A DNA stretch of 8,279 nt, from contig JAFAZL010000058.1 of the NCBI GenBank assembly GCA_019239815.1, forward strand, positions 1 through 8,279, written 5' to 3'. The notes beneath the pieces were generated by a model that was not told where the DNA came from, searched no databases, and saw only the letters and a program-made list of their open reading frames with translations. The stretch's first letter is position 1, and every line of letters begins with the position of its first letter. Shown piece after piece: positions 1 through 6,201 of the stretch. Both the position numbers and the translations under genes were made by a program. The DNA is from Acidobacteriota bacterium. Lineage in GTDB: Bacteria > Acidobacteriota > Terriglobia > Acidoferrales > UBA7541.

Positions 1-472
1 AGCGAAGGATTTCAAGGTTGTCGTGACGCTGAATCAGCCGCCCGACAATCTGCGGCCGGGACTTTCGACGACCGCGAAGATCCAGACGGCTGAACGGAAG
101 AACGTGCTTGCGATTCCGATTCAGGCGCTGGCGGTGCGAACGCGCAAGGATCTGGAAGACGCGGCGAAAGACAATAAGAAAGGCACCGGTTCTGGCGTGA
201 CGCTCGCGGCGCCACCGCCGGCAGCTCCGGGCGATCCGAAAAAGGACGAGATCCAGGGCGTATTCGTGGTAAACGGCAAGAAGGCGTTTTTCCGCCCTGT
301 CGAGACCGGAATTTCCGGCGTTACCGACATCGAAATCATCAAGGGATTGCAGAAGGGCGACGAGATCGTCGTCGGCAGCTACAAAGCGCTGCGCACCCTC
401 AAGCCAGAGGCGAGCGTGAAAGTGGACAACTCCGCGCCGAAGAAGCCGGCAGCCGATGATCAGTCGAGCTGA
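1..472 (+). CDS. Efflux RND/ABC periplasmic adaptor subunit (MacA/HlyD-like), 5' partial
   Basis: This is the C-terminal 156 residues of a periplasmic adaptor, which links an inner-membrane transporter to an outer-membrane channel. The frame is open from base 2 and enters from outside the window, so the true start is not visible; an internal GTG at 23 is not a credible start. The visible part begins with the end of a beta-barrel-type region (PPDNLRPGLSTTAKI, then VLAIPIQAL), typical of HlyD/MacA adaptors. A lysine-, alanine- and proline-rich loop of about 35 residues follows (for example LAAPPPAAPGDPKKDE). The membrane-proximal domain comes next, with VFVVNGKKAFFRPVETGISG and the characteristic GLQKGDEIVVGSYKALRTL, and the protein ends in a short charged tail. 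The ABC ATPase starts 86 bp downstream, the usual adaptor-ATPase order of a MacAB-type exporter. Family assignment is good; the substrate cannot be told. Confidence 0.88.
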   Translation, partial: AKDFKVVVTLNQPPDNLRPGLSTTAKIQTAERKNVLAIPIQALAVRTRKDLEDAAKDNKKGTGSGVTLAAPPPAAPGDPKKDEIQGVFVVNGKKAFFRPVETGISGVTDIEIIKGLQKGDEIVVGSYKALRTLKPEASVKVDNSAPKKPAADDQSS

Positions 473-558
473 TCGTCACTGATGGCGGGTGCACGGCACG
501 CCGCGCACGCGTGTAGTAGCCTGATCGCTGCGACTGGTTCCACTTCGACGGAGAAAGA

Positions 559-1311
559 ATGCCTCTCGACACAACATCCACTGAGTCGTATCGCGAAGAT
601 CTCGTCAGCTCCGGGATTGTCATCAAGACGGAAGATCTGGCGAAGGTCTACGAAATGGGCGCGGAGCAGGTGCGCGCGCTCAACGGCGTCGATCTGCAGA
701 TTCGCAAGGGCGAGTACGTCGCGATCATGGGGCCGTCTGGATCTGGCAAGTCGACGCTGATGAATTTGATCGGCTGCCTCGACTCACCGAGCTCGGGAAA
801 ATATTGGCTAGCTGGCCGGCTGGTAAGCGAACTTGATGACGACGACCTCGCGTTTATCCGCAATAAGGAAATCGGATTCGTATTTCAGACGTTTAACTTG
901 TTACCGCGCGCGACGGCGCTGCACAACGTCGAACTGCCGTTGATCTACAACGGCACACCGGCGGAAGAGCGGCTGGAGAAGGCGAAACAGGCGCTGGATC
1001 GCGTCGATCTCGGTTCTCGTATGCATCACAAGCCGAACGAGCTGTCGGGCGGTCAGCGGCAGCGCGTGGCGATTGCGCGCGCGCTGGTGAATTCGCCGTC
1101 GATCGTACTTGCCGACGAGCCGACGGGAAACCTGGACTCAAAGACCGGCGACGAAATCATGTTGCTGTTCGAGAATCTGCATAAGCAGGGGAACACCATC
1201 ATTCTCGTTACGCACGAAAACGACATTGCGCAGCATGCGCATCGCGTGATTTTTATTCGCGATGGCAAGATTGCTTCGGATCAAGCAACACAGAAGTCAC
1301 CGAAACCCTGA
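559..1311 (+). CDS. ABC transporter ATP-binding protein (MacB/LolD family)
   Basis: A complete 250-residue nucleotide-binding subunit that would hydrolyse ATP on the cytoplasmic face for an exporter or mechanotransmission-type transporter. All motifs are present: Walker [10 protein letters not shown] (58-66), Q-loop Gln110 in [14 protein letters not shown] signature LSGGQ (162-166), Walker B IVLADEP (182-188) with catalytic Glu187, D-loop NLDS (191-194) and H-loop His219. The QTFNLLP stretch and the N-terminal [16 protein letters not shown] are typical of the MacB/LolD/FtsE group. About 20 extra residues precede the usual domain start. The ATG is supported by GGAG at 550-553, five bases upstream. 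It follows the adaptor gene on the same strand and is probably co-transcribed with it. No FtsX/MacB permease follows, so the permease is either upstream of the adaptor or elsewhere. Length is normal for an ATPase without a fused permease domain. Confidence 0.95.
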   Translation: MPLDTTSTESYREDLVSSGIVIKTEDLAKVYEMGAEQVRALNGVDLQIRKGEYVAIMGPSGSGKSTLMNLIGCLDSPSSGKYWLAGRLVSELDDDDLAFIRNKEIGFVFQTFNLLPRATALHNVELPLIYNGTPAEERLEKAKQALDRVDLGSRMHHKPNELSGGQRQRVAIARALVNSPSIVLADEPTGNLDSKTGDEIMLLFENLHKQGNTIILVTHENDIAQHAHRVIFIRDGKIASDQATQKSPKP

Positions 1312-1400
1312 TTCCCTCGTCGCCACGCTCACGCGCGGCAGCCTCTTACCGGACAAATCGGCTCTTTACCTTGTTTGTTGTGCATTCAAACTGCGCGATA

Positions 1401-1423
1401 CGCGCCGCGGTGCGCCTGTTTTA
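1401..1423 (+). terminator. Weak candidate Rho-independent terminator after the adaptor/ATPase pair
   Basis: A 5-bp GC stem (CGCGC at 1401-1405 with GTGCG at 1410-1414, one G-T wobble, CGCG loop) is followed by a T-rich TGTTTTA run. It lies in the 148-bp gap between the ABC ATPase and the decarboxylase. The stem is short, another small hairpin (GCGCG-ATA-CGCGC at 1393-1405) competes with it, and the T-run is interrupted, so the call is tentative. Confidence 0.22.
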
Positions 1424-1459
1424 TTCGACACGACCGCTGCATCCAAGAGGTATATCGAA

Positions 1460-2851
1460 ATGCCTACGACGACACGCTCTTCAAGAGAACTCACTCTGGA
1501 AGCTTTGGACTCAGCGGTGCGATGCGCCCGGCGTTACGTAGAGGTTGTGCCAGATCGTAGCGTTGCACCAACCTCCAGCGCACTTGGCGATTTGTCGAAA
1601 TTCCACGAGTCGTTCCCAGCGCATGGAGCCGAGGCGACGGAAATCGTGGCAATGCTGGACAAACTTGGCTCGCCAGCGACGGTAGCAAGCACCGGCCGAC
1701 GCTATTTCGGCTTCGTCATCGGCGGCTCTGTGCCCGCCGCGATGGCTGCAAGTTGGCTGGTAAGCGTGTGGGACCAAAACGCGGCAATGCGCGCGATGTC
1801 TCCTGTTGCGGCTGAGCTGGAAGAGGTTGTGCTCGCGTGGGTTTGCGAGGCGCTGCATCTTCCCGCGGGATGCTCGGGCGGACTCGTCACGTCGGCAACG
1901 ATGGCAAATTTGACCGGGATTGTGGCTGCGCGGTATTCACTGCTTGCGAATGCCGGATGGAACGTCAACGACGACGGCATGTTTGGCGCCCCACCGATCG
2001 ATGTCGTAGTCGGAGAAGAAATTCATTCGCTCACGTTGAAGGCACTGGCGCTGGCTGGCTTCGGCAAGAAGCGCGTCAAGGTCGTGGACGTCGACGGGCA
2101 AGGACGGATCCGCGCGGACAAGTTTCCGAAGGTGACCGATCGCACGATCGTTTTACTCCAAGCAGGCAATGTCAACACTGGTGCGTTCGATCCGGCGCAC
2201 GAAATTTGCCCGCGCGCGAAAGCCGACGGCGCGTGGGTGCACGTCGATGGCGCGTTCGGCTTGTGGGCAGCGGCGTCGCCCAAGTATCGCCATCTCACGC
2301 GTGGATTTGAGCTGGCCGATTCGTGGGGCACGGATGCACACAAATGGCCCAATGCGGGCTACGACAGCGGGATCGCGATCGTGCGCGATGGGAACGCGTT
2401 GCGGAGCGCGATGTCTTCGACGGCGGCGTATCTTGACCCGAGCGCGCGGCGCGAGCCGATGTATCACACACCGGATTCTTCGCGCCGTGCGCGCGGAGTG
2501 GAACTGTGGGCAACGCTAAAATCGCTGGGCAAGTCGGGGCTATCGGACTTGATCGAGCGCACTTGCGCGCATGCGCAGAAATTCGCTAGCGGCCTTCGCG
2601 ATGCAGGCTACGAAATTCTCAACGACGTCGTCATCAATCAGGTGTTAGTTTCGTTCGGTACGCCCGAGCAGACGCGCGAAGTGATGCGTCGCGTTCAGGA
2701 AGACGGAACGTGCTGGTGCGGTGGCACCGTGTGGCAAGGCAAAACTGCCATGCGAATCAGCGTTTCGTCATGGGCAACGACGGATGCTGATGTGGAGCAA
2801 AGCCTTTCGGCGATGATTCGGATCGCGCGAGAAGTTTGTTCAGGAAGCTGA
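1460..2851 (+). CDS. Pyridoxal-phosphate-dependent group II amino-acid decarboxylase
   Basis: A complete 463-residue cytosolic enzyme of the DOPA/glutamate/histidine decarboxylase fold (PLP fold type I, group II). The cofactor site is intact. The phosphate-binding segment is SGGLVTSATMANLTG (around 140-152), the ring-stacking His189 sits in EEIHSLTLKAL, Asp263 in HVDGAFG would pair with the pyridine nitrogen, and Schiff-base Lys295 lies in GTDAHKWPN. GNVNTGAFDP, upstream of the Asp, is also typical. Such enzymes remove the alpha-carboxylate of an amino acid to give an amine; some relatives are annotated as aminotransferases, and the substrate cannot be read from sequence. The frame is open back to 1262, inside the ABC gene, but I chose the ATG at 1460: AGAGG at 1446-1450 is a suitable ribosome binding site, and residues encoded before it do not resemble the family. 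It is probably a separate transcription unit from the ABC genes, and it converges with the RDD gene. Confidence 0.92.
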   Translation: MPTTTRSSRELTLEALDSAVRCARRYVEVVPDRSVAPTSSALGDLSKFHESFPAHGAEATEIVAMLDKLGSPATVASTGRRYFGFVIGGSVPAAMAASWLVSVWDQNAAMRAMSPVAAELEEVVLAWVCEALHLPAGCSGGLVTSATMANLTGIVAARYSLLANAGWNVNDDGMFGAPPIDVVVGEEIHSLTLKALALAGFGKKRVKVVDVDGQGRIRADKFPKVTDRTIVLLQAGNVNTGAFDPAHEICPRAKADGAWVHVDGAFGLWAAASPKYRHLTRGFELADSWGTDAHKWPNAGYDSGIAIVRDGNALRSAMSSTAAYLDPSARREPMYHTPDSSRRARGVELWATLKSLGKSGLSDLIERTCAHAQKFASGLRDAGYEILNDVVINQVLVSFGTPEQTREVMRRVQEDGTCWCGGTVWQGKTAMRISVSSWATTDADVEQSLSAMIRIAREVCSGS

Positions 2852-2871
2852 AAACTCCTCAGAGCTGCCTG
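2841..2871. terminator. Stem-loop between convergent genes, overlapping the decarboxylase stop
   Basis: CAGGAAGCT (2841-2849) pairs with AGCTGCCTG (2863-2871) as a 9-bp stem with one internal A-G mismatch and a 13-nt loop. It covers the decarboxylase stop codon and most of the 27-nt gap to the opposing RDD gene. There is no T-run on either side, so it is not a standard intrinsic terminator. It could serve as an mRNA 3' end structure for both convergent transcripts. Confidence 0.35.
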
Positions 2872-2878
2872 CCATGAT

Positions 2879-3967
2879 CTACCGTCCCGCCGCCACACTC
2901 GGCGCGTGGAAGGCTTGGCGCGTTGCCGGCGAACTCAAGTACGTACGCGAAATGCGATCGTGCCAAGTGAGATGGTCTTCATCCCACCACGACCACGCGA
3001 AACCCGCAAAAACCGCCGCCGCTGACAAGACGTACCCGACGCTTCGAAGCAGATATTGTCGCGGCGTCGGAGGCGCTCCCGAAAAGCTTGCGACTTGCAA
3101 TCCGCGAAACATCATGCCCGGCGTCGTGCCGCCAAAAATCGTGAACAGCGCGAAATACTGCAAATAGACGACAGCAAAAGTCGCCAGGTAGACGACAGCG
3201 TTGAGCTTGGTGGCGGAAAATTGTCCGCCCAGTGAGCTGAACAAAGCCACAAAGCCACCGTAGGCAAAAAACAGGCACGCAGCATCGATGATCGCAGCGA
3301 TACGGCGCTCTTCAAGCGACGCGACCGGATAGAGCCCGTAGTGCTTGCTCTTGCCGACATCTTCGGCTTCGCCTTCTTCGTGTTGCGCATCCGGCGAGAC
3401 CGATACATCGATGTCCATATGTCCGTCGGTCGTGCCGGGCGGCGGCGCATATCGCCCGATGGCGATCGTGAACGAGAACTCTTCCTCGTTGTTCGCGGGT
3501 GTCGTTTCGGGCGCCGTTAGCGGCAACGTTTCTTCGACCGACAATGCGACGCTGCGCAGGGACTGCTGCGAGTGAACCGGCGACGACTCTGCAAATGGCA
3601 GGCGTGTCTGTGCGGCCTCGCGGAACTCGGGTTCGCGCACCGCCACTTGACGGCTTGCGCTCTCGTGTACGCGCGCTTCGCGTGGGGGCAGGGGCGGTAA
3701 CCCGCGGCGGGCACGGTAGGCCTGAACGCGCTCTCCGAGCTCGCCGCGCCAAGCACCGACTGCAGGCGGACCGCTGATGCTCGTGGTCGAGACGCACCTC
3801 GGCTCACGCTCGACAGACACACTTGTCTCTGGAGCGCGAGAGCGGGGTTCGTCTTCGCACGAAATGCGCGCCGACGAAATCTCGACACTAAAACTGGAAT
3901 CGCAAAAGTTGCATGCGCGTGCATTTGATGGCAGCACGCAGCCACACTGCAAGCATGTTTTTGTCAC
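2879..3967 (-). CDS. Zinc-ribbon and RDD-domain membrane protein
   Basis: A 362-residue three-part protein. Residues 5-22 form a minimal zinc ribbon with CLQC and CNFC pairs, the double-CxxC pattern of a structural zinc site. Residues about 25-215 are polar, rich in Pro, Ser, Glu and Arg, with no visible fold, apart from a short basic Trp-Arg segment (WRGELGERVQAYRARRGL, 73-90). The C-terminal part is an RDD domain: EERRIAAIIDAA (219-230) carries the Arg and Asp signature, hydrophobic segments lie at about 224-245, 257-280 and 309-327, and the family-typical GGTTPGMMFRGLQV (289-292 region) and WHDRISRTYL (335-344) follow. RDD proteins are poorly characterised; some have been linked to ion exchange. 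The zinc ribbon would face the cytoplasm. The start is a GTG at 3967 with only a weak ribosome binding site; it places the first CxxC at residue 5, and no ATG or GTG lies just upstream. It is convergent with the decarboxylase. Confidence 0.9.
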   Translation of the reverse strand: MTKTCLQCGCVLPSNARACNFCDSSFSVEISSARISCEDEPRSRAPETSVSVEREPRCVSTTSISGPPAVGAWRGELGERVQAYRARRGLPPLPPREARVHESASRQVAVREPEFREAAQTRLPFAESSPVHSQQSLRSVALSVEETLPLTAPETTPANNEEEFSFTIAIGRYAPPPGTTDGHMDIDVSVSPDAQHEEGEAEDVGKSKHYGLYPVASLEERRIAAIIDAACLFFAYGGFVALFSSLGGQFSATKLNAVVYLATFAVVYLQYFALFTIFGGTTPGMMFRGLQVASFSGAPPTPRQYLLRSVGYVLSAAAVFAGFAWSWWDEDHLTWHDRISRTYLSSPATRQAFHAPSVAAGR

Positions 3968-4185
3968 CGGTGCTTTTTGCGCTGCGGACGCATCGACTCC
4001 GGTGAGGAGTGACGATTCGAGAATAACACTCTTGAGGAAAACGCAAGCGGAGATTGCGATGAGAAAGACGCGAAAACGGCATCATTTCCGAAGAAAACCT
4101 CGGACGAAGAGGACCCAGTCCAGCCGCGTGACCCCCTCAAGGAGGCGGAACTAACCGGTTGTGGGGAGAGTATGCGGCGCTGTGA

Positions 4186-4587
4186 TTACGCTTCGATCTG
4201 CTGCGCGAGCAGGTCACGGCTGAAAGCCACCCGGCGGTCGAGAGCCACGGCAGCGAAGTAGGTGCAGCGGCCACGCTCACGTTCGGTCCAGGCACGAACT
4301 TTAGGTGCAATGCTTCGGGTGACCGACTTCAGGAAGTTCAGCATGCCGAAATAGACGCCGATGGCGCGGATCTCGCCGCGATCCTCCGGCCGATCGGGGC
4401 AGAGCCGGAGCAGTTGGACGACGCGATGGAAGTCCTCCCCGGAAGCCGGCGATGTCAGTCCAGTGACATCCTGAACCTCAGGCGACAGCACATGGCTGGA
4501 GGAAGCCGCAATCAGGGATCTGCAATACGGCACAAAGAACTGCAAAAAGAAGATGATCGAGCAAGCCAGGACGAGGGCGGCAATCAA
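4186..4587 (-). CDS. Small membrane-anchored protein of unknown function, coupled to the seven-helix protein
   Basis: A 133-residue protein that I cannot assign to a named family. Residues 2-20 are one strongly hydrophobic segment (IAALVLACSIIFFLQFFVP), reading as an N-terminal membrane anchor. The rest is soluble and mostly helical, with well-formed segments such as FHRVVQLLRLCPDRPEDR (53-70), EIRAIGVYFGMLNFL (72-86) and CTYFAAVALDRRVAFSRDLL (108-127). From memory, this FAAVALDRR-type C-terminus paired with a multi-helix protein recurs in acidobacterial genomes; that needs a search. The start is a TTG whose first bases overlap the TGA stop of the upstream gene (TTGA at 4584-4587), the classic layout for translational coupling, with a weak GGCGGT ahead of it. 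It is the last gene of the minus-strand peptide cluster. No clear terminator follows. Confidence 0.72.
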   Translation of the reverse strand: MIAALVLACSIIFFLQFFVPYCRSLIAASSSHVLSPEVQDVTGLTSPASGEDFHRVVQLLRLCPDRPEDRGEIRAIGVYFGMLNFLKSVTRSIAPKVRAWTERERGRCTYFAAVALDRRVAFSRDLLAQQIEA

Positions 4588-5285
4588 CGGGGCACCGCCA
4601 GGGCCAGGCGGCCTGGGGAAAGCCGCATTTCATTTGGCACCCGCCAGAATGCGTAAGCCCAAGACAGCGGCAGCAGGCAACCAACTACCGGGAACAGAAA
4701 CGAAACGCGAGAATAAAGCGTCGGGTGGAGATTCGAAAGGGCGTAGCTGGCGGCGAAGAAACTGAAGTAGATTCCCAGCGAGAGAACAAGCTGGATGAGT
4801 AGCGCTGGGGTCTGCCGCATCTTTAGTACGGCAGCCCACAGCACGTAGGTCAGGACGAGCCCGACGAAATACAAGTTCTGCGATAGTTCAAACGCGAAAT
4901 ACGTCAGAATCTTGTGCGAGGACTGACTGACGACCGCGTAGGTAAACCACGAAGTGCCAGCGAGGAGCGAGAGCGCTCCCAACCGGAGATAACGGCCTAC
5001 CTTCATCTCTTCAAATACGGAGAGGTATAAGCTGATCAGGCTGAAATACAGAACGATCGTCAGCAACGCATCGGTGTAGAAATAAAAATACCGATAGTTG
5101 AGCGAACCGAACCCGTCGCGAGCAATGACGTAGTGACGCCCCCAGCTCACAACTAGGCACAGCACCATATACAAATTAAGGACGAAGTATTTGCGAAGGA
5201 CTTTGCGCCTCATGGCACACACCACCACGAGCGCTTCTAGGAGAGTTCCTAGGAAAAGAATCGCGTAACTTGCGGAGCCAGGCAT
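4584..5285 (-). CDS. Seven-transmembrane-helix protein of unknown function
   Basis: A 233-residue integral membrane protein with no soluble domain. Hydrophobic segments lie at about 8-25, 34-50, 70-91, 100-120, 133-155, 160-182 and 193-215, giving seven predicted helices. Positively charged loops after helix 1 (AMRRKVLRKYF) and around helix 4 (KVGRYLRL) suggest these sides face the cytoplasm, with the N-terminus outside. The region between helices 2 and 3 is aromatic-rich (NYRYFYFYTDALL). I recall similar seven-helix proteins, present as many paralogues, in acidobacterial genomes; no function is known to me. The ATG at 5285 has GGGTAGG just upstream as a plausible ribosome binding site. It is the middle gene of the cluster: the peptide gene ends 66 bp upstream, and the next gene starts on its stop codon. 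A role in exporting, processing or sensing the peptide is possible but is inferred only from position. Confidence 0.8.
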   Translation of the reverse strand: MPGSASYAILFLGTLLEALVVVCAMRRKVLRKYFVLNLYMVLCLVVSWGRHYVIARDGFGSLNYRYFYFYTDALLTIVLYFSLISLYLSVFEEMKVGRYLRLGALSLLAGTSWFTYAVVSQSSHKILTYFAFELSQNLYFVGLVLTYVLWAAVLKMRQTPALLIQLVLSLGIYFSFFAASYALSNLHPTLYSRVSFLFPVVGCLLPLSWAYAFWRVPNEMRLSPGRLALAVPR

Positions 5286-5312
5286 ACCTACCCTTGTCAG
5301 GGGCCCTGGTCC

Positions 5313-5330
5313 GCTGTCCCGTTCGACAGC
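5313..5330 (-). promoter_or_regulatory. Intercistronic stem-loop between the peptide gene and the membrane-protein gene
   Basis: GCTGTC (5313-5318) and GACAGC (5325-5330) form a perfect 6-bp stem with a 6-nt loop, in the 66-bp gap between the peptide stop codon and the start of the seven-helix protein. No T-run follows on the minus strand, so it is more likely an mRNA-stabilising or processing hairpin, or a partial attenuator, than a full terminator. Such a structure would let the peptide be made in excess over the membrane proteins. Confidence 0.35.
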
Positions 5331-5351
5331 TGCTTTACCGGTTCTTCCCGA

Positions 5352-5558
5352 TTACCAAGGCTTCGGTGCGGGGTCCGGTCCGTTCCAGGGCTTTGGAGCT
5401 GGATCGGGTCCGTTCCAAGGTTTTGGAGCCGGATCCGGTCCGTTCATCACCGGCGCAGCTGCGATCACAGTGCTGGTGCTGGTGACGGCGGTTTTCAGGC
5501 CCATTGCGGCTACCAGAATCAGACCCGGCAGCAGCAGAACGATGTGTCTACGTGACAT
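5352..5558 (-). CDS. Secreted small peptide precursor with three perfect NGPDPAPKPW repeats
   Basis: A 68-residue protein that I do not recognise as a named family. Residues 1-5 are basic (MSRRH). Residues 6-21 are a hydrophobic core, followed by a Thr/Ser/Ala-rich stretch ending in VIAAA, so a Sec signal peptide with cleavage near residues 33-35 is likely; the Pro at 36 makes the exact site uncertain. Residues 39-68 are three identical copies of NGPDPAPKPW, ending exactly at the TAA stop. The repeat is proline-rich, has one Asp and one Lys (net neutral) and ends in Trp. The ATG is preceded by GGGAGGGA about four bases away, the strongest ribosome binding site in the window. It is first in a minus-strand cluster with a seven-helix membrane protein and a membrane-anchored protein. 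It could be a secreted signal, a bacteriocin-like peptide or a small surface protein; the sequence does not decide. Confidence 0.75.
   Translation of the reverse strand: MSRRHIVLLLPGLILVAAMGLKTAVTSTSTVIAAAPVMNGPDPAPKPWNGPDPAPKPWNGPDPAPKPW
5355..5444 (-). repeat. Three 30-bp in-frame tandem repeats encoding NGPDPAPKPW
   Basis: Three head-to-tail 30-bp units (5355-5384, 5385-5414, 5415-5444) with no spacers, all inside the peptide gene. Pairwise they differ at 4 to 6 bases. Every difference falls on a third codon position of the minus-strand frame, so all three encode the same ten residues. Confidence 0.9.
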
Positions 5559-5593
5559 TGAGTCCCTCCCAAGGTATGAACAACGGGAGGAAC

Positions 5594-5619
5594 TCTATAG
5601 AAACCTACAAAATCGTCAA
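5594..5619 (-). promoter_or_regulatory. Candidate promoter of the peptide cluster
   Basis: On the minus strand, TATAGA (5599-5594) is a good -10 box, placed so that transcription would begin near 5587 and leave a leader of about 30 nt holding the strong ribosome binding site. TTGACG (5619-5614) is a near-consensus -35, but the spacer is only 14 bp. TTCTTG three bases further upstream would give a 17-bp spacer with a poorer -35 match. The -10 is the more reliable part. Confidence 0.35.
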
Positions 5620-5736
5620 GAAGACACAGGCGTCCGGCCTGTGACCAAAAGGTACACAACCCCCCACCCGGACTTTCGCCAGGTTTTCGCTTAGCGTCCA
5701 AGCGAAGGTGTTGCGACCGCTCGCAGGATAGGGGTT

Positions 5737-5797
5737 CTAGGTGTACTGGTCAACGGTACGCTAGTACTAGGGAAATACCTGATTCAACTCAGGTTCC
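5737..5797. promoter_or_regulatory. Group of short palindromes, candidate regulator binding region
   Basis: Three CTAG tetramers (5737, 5761, 5767) and three GTAC tetramers (5743, 5756, 5764) fall within 34 bp, including the perfect 10-bp palindrome CTAGTACTAG at 5761-5770. Seven bases further on lies a perfect inverted repeat, ACCTGA-N6-TCAGGT (5777-5794). Its size and spacing suit a dimeric DNA-binding protein. It is about 140 bp upstream of the candidate peptide promoter. No regulator gene is visible in the window, so the assignment is inferred. Confidence 0.35.
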
Positions 5798-6159
5798 GTA
5801 GGGTCTTCGCTGTATATCGTTTTGACAACTAAGAGACATGGTGAAGAGTGTTGTAATGTGAAGGTCGAGATTCTTGAAACATTTGAGGCCCGTTTTTAAC
5901 AAGCTTTCTGCTGAGAAATTAAGCTTCGGAGCAGTGAAAAGCCTGTGGAAATCTCGTTGAAATTCATCTTACGGCTGCTCACAAAACGAAGCAAGACAGG
6001 CACTTTGTGAGAGTTGCGTTGCCTGAGAATCCTTCCACAGACGGTCACGTGCAATTCAGTCTTGCGTCGAAATCCGACAGCTTGCCGTCAATTTATTCGA
6101 GGGGTTCTCACATCGACGACGATTTAGCGCGAACTCGCCGACGACGCGGCAGCCCGTCC

Positions 6160-6188
6160 TTGACCGTCGTGCAAACCTTCCGTAGCAT
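6160..6188 (+). promoter_or_regulatory. Promoter of the tRNA gene
   Basis: TTGACC (6160-6165) and TAGCAT (6183-6188) form a sigma-70-type -35/-10 pair with the ideal 17-bp spacer. Transcription would start about 6195, a few bases before the mature tRNA 5' end at 6202, a common arrangement for single tRNA genes. Confidence 0.5.
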
Positions 6189-6201
6189 AAATATCCTTCG
6201 T

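Larger units (their letters stand above)
5559..6201. other. 643-nt intergenic region without a credible gene
   Basis: This stretch separates the minus-strand peptide cluster from the plus-strand tRNA, so it must hold start signals for both. I see no convincing coding frame. It is more AT-rich than its surroundings, especially about 5800-5960. It contains the candidate peptide promoter at its left end, an unusual group of CTAG/GTAC tetramers and inverted repeats at 5737-5797, an imperfect inverted repeat built on two AAGCTT sites (5901-5926), and the tRNA promoter at its right end. The rest shows nothing I can name. Confidence 0.6.

Noticed and set aside
1262..1459. N-terminal extension of the decarboxylase into the ABC gene
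   Set aside because: The added residues do not resemble the enzyme family and overlap the ABC gene; the ATG at 1460 has a suitable ribosome binding site.
3777..4154. Plus-strand 125-residue frame opposite the RDD gene start
   Set aside because: It is antisense to the RDD coding region for half its length and ends in an Arg/Lys-rich tail without domain-like features; it looks like a composition-driven shadow.
3968..4185. 218-bp gap between the RDD gene and the peptide cluster, searched for a promoter or small gene
   Set aside because: On the minus strand only poorly spaced -35/-10-like pairs are visible, and the CCTC-AAG-GAGG hairpin near 4135-4145 is too short to call a terminator.
5355..5444. 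Possible CRISPR array (three 30-bp repeats)
   Set aside because: The repeats are directly adjacent with no spacers, differ only at synonymous positions and lie within a coding frame.
5901..5926. Inverted repeat of two AAGCTT sites with inner TCT/AGA pairing
   Set aside because: The stem is interrupted by unpaired bases and not followed by a T-run; two self-palindromic hexamers 20 bp apart can arise by chance in AT-rich DNA.
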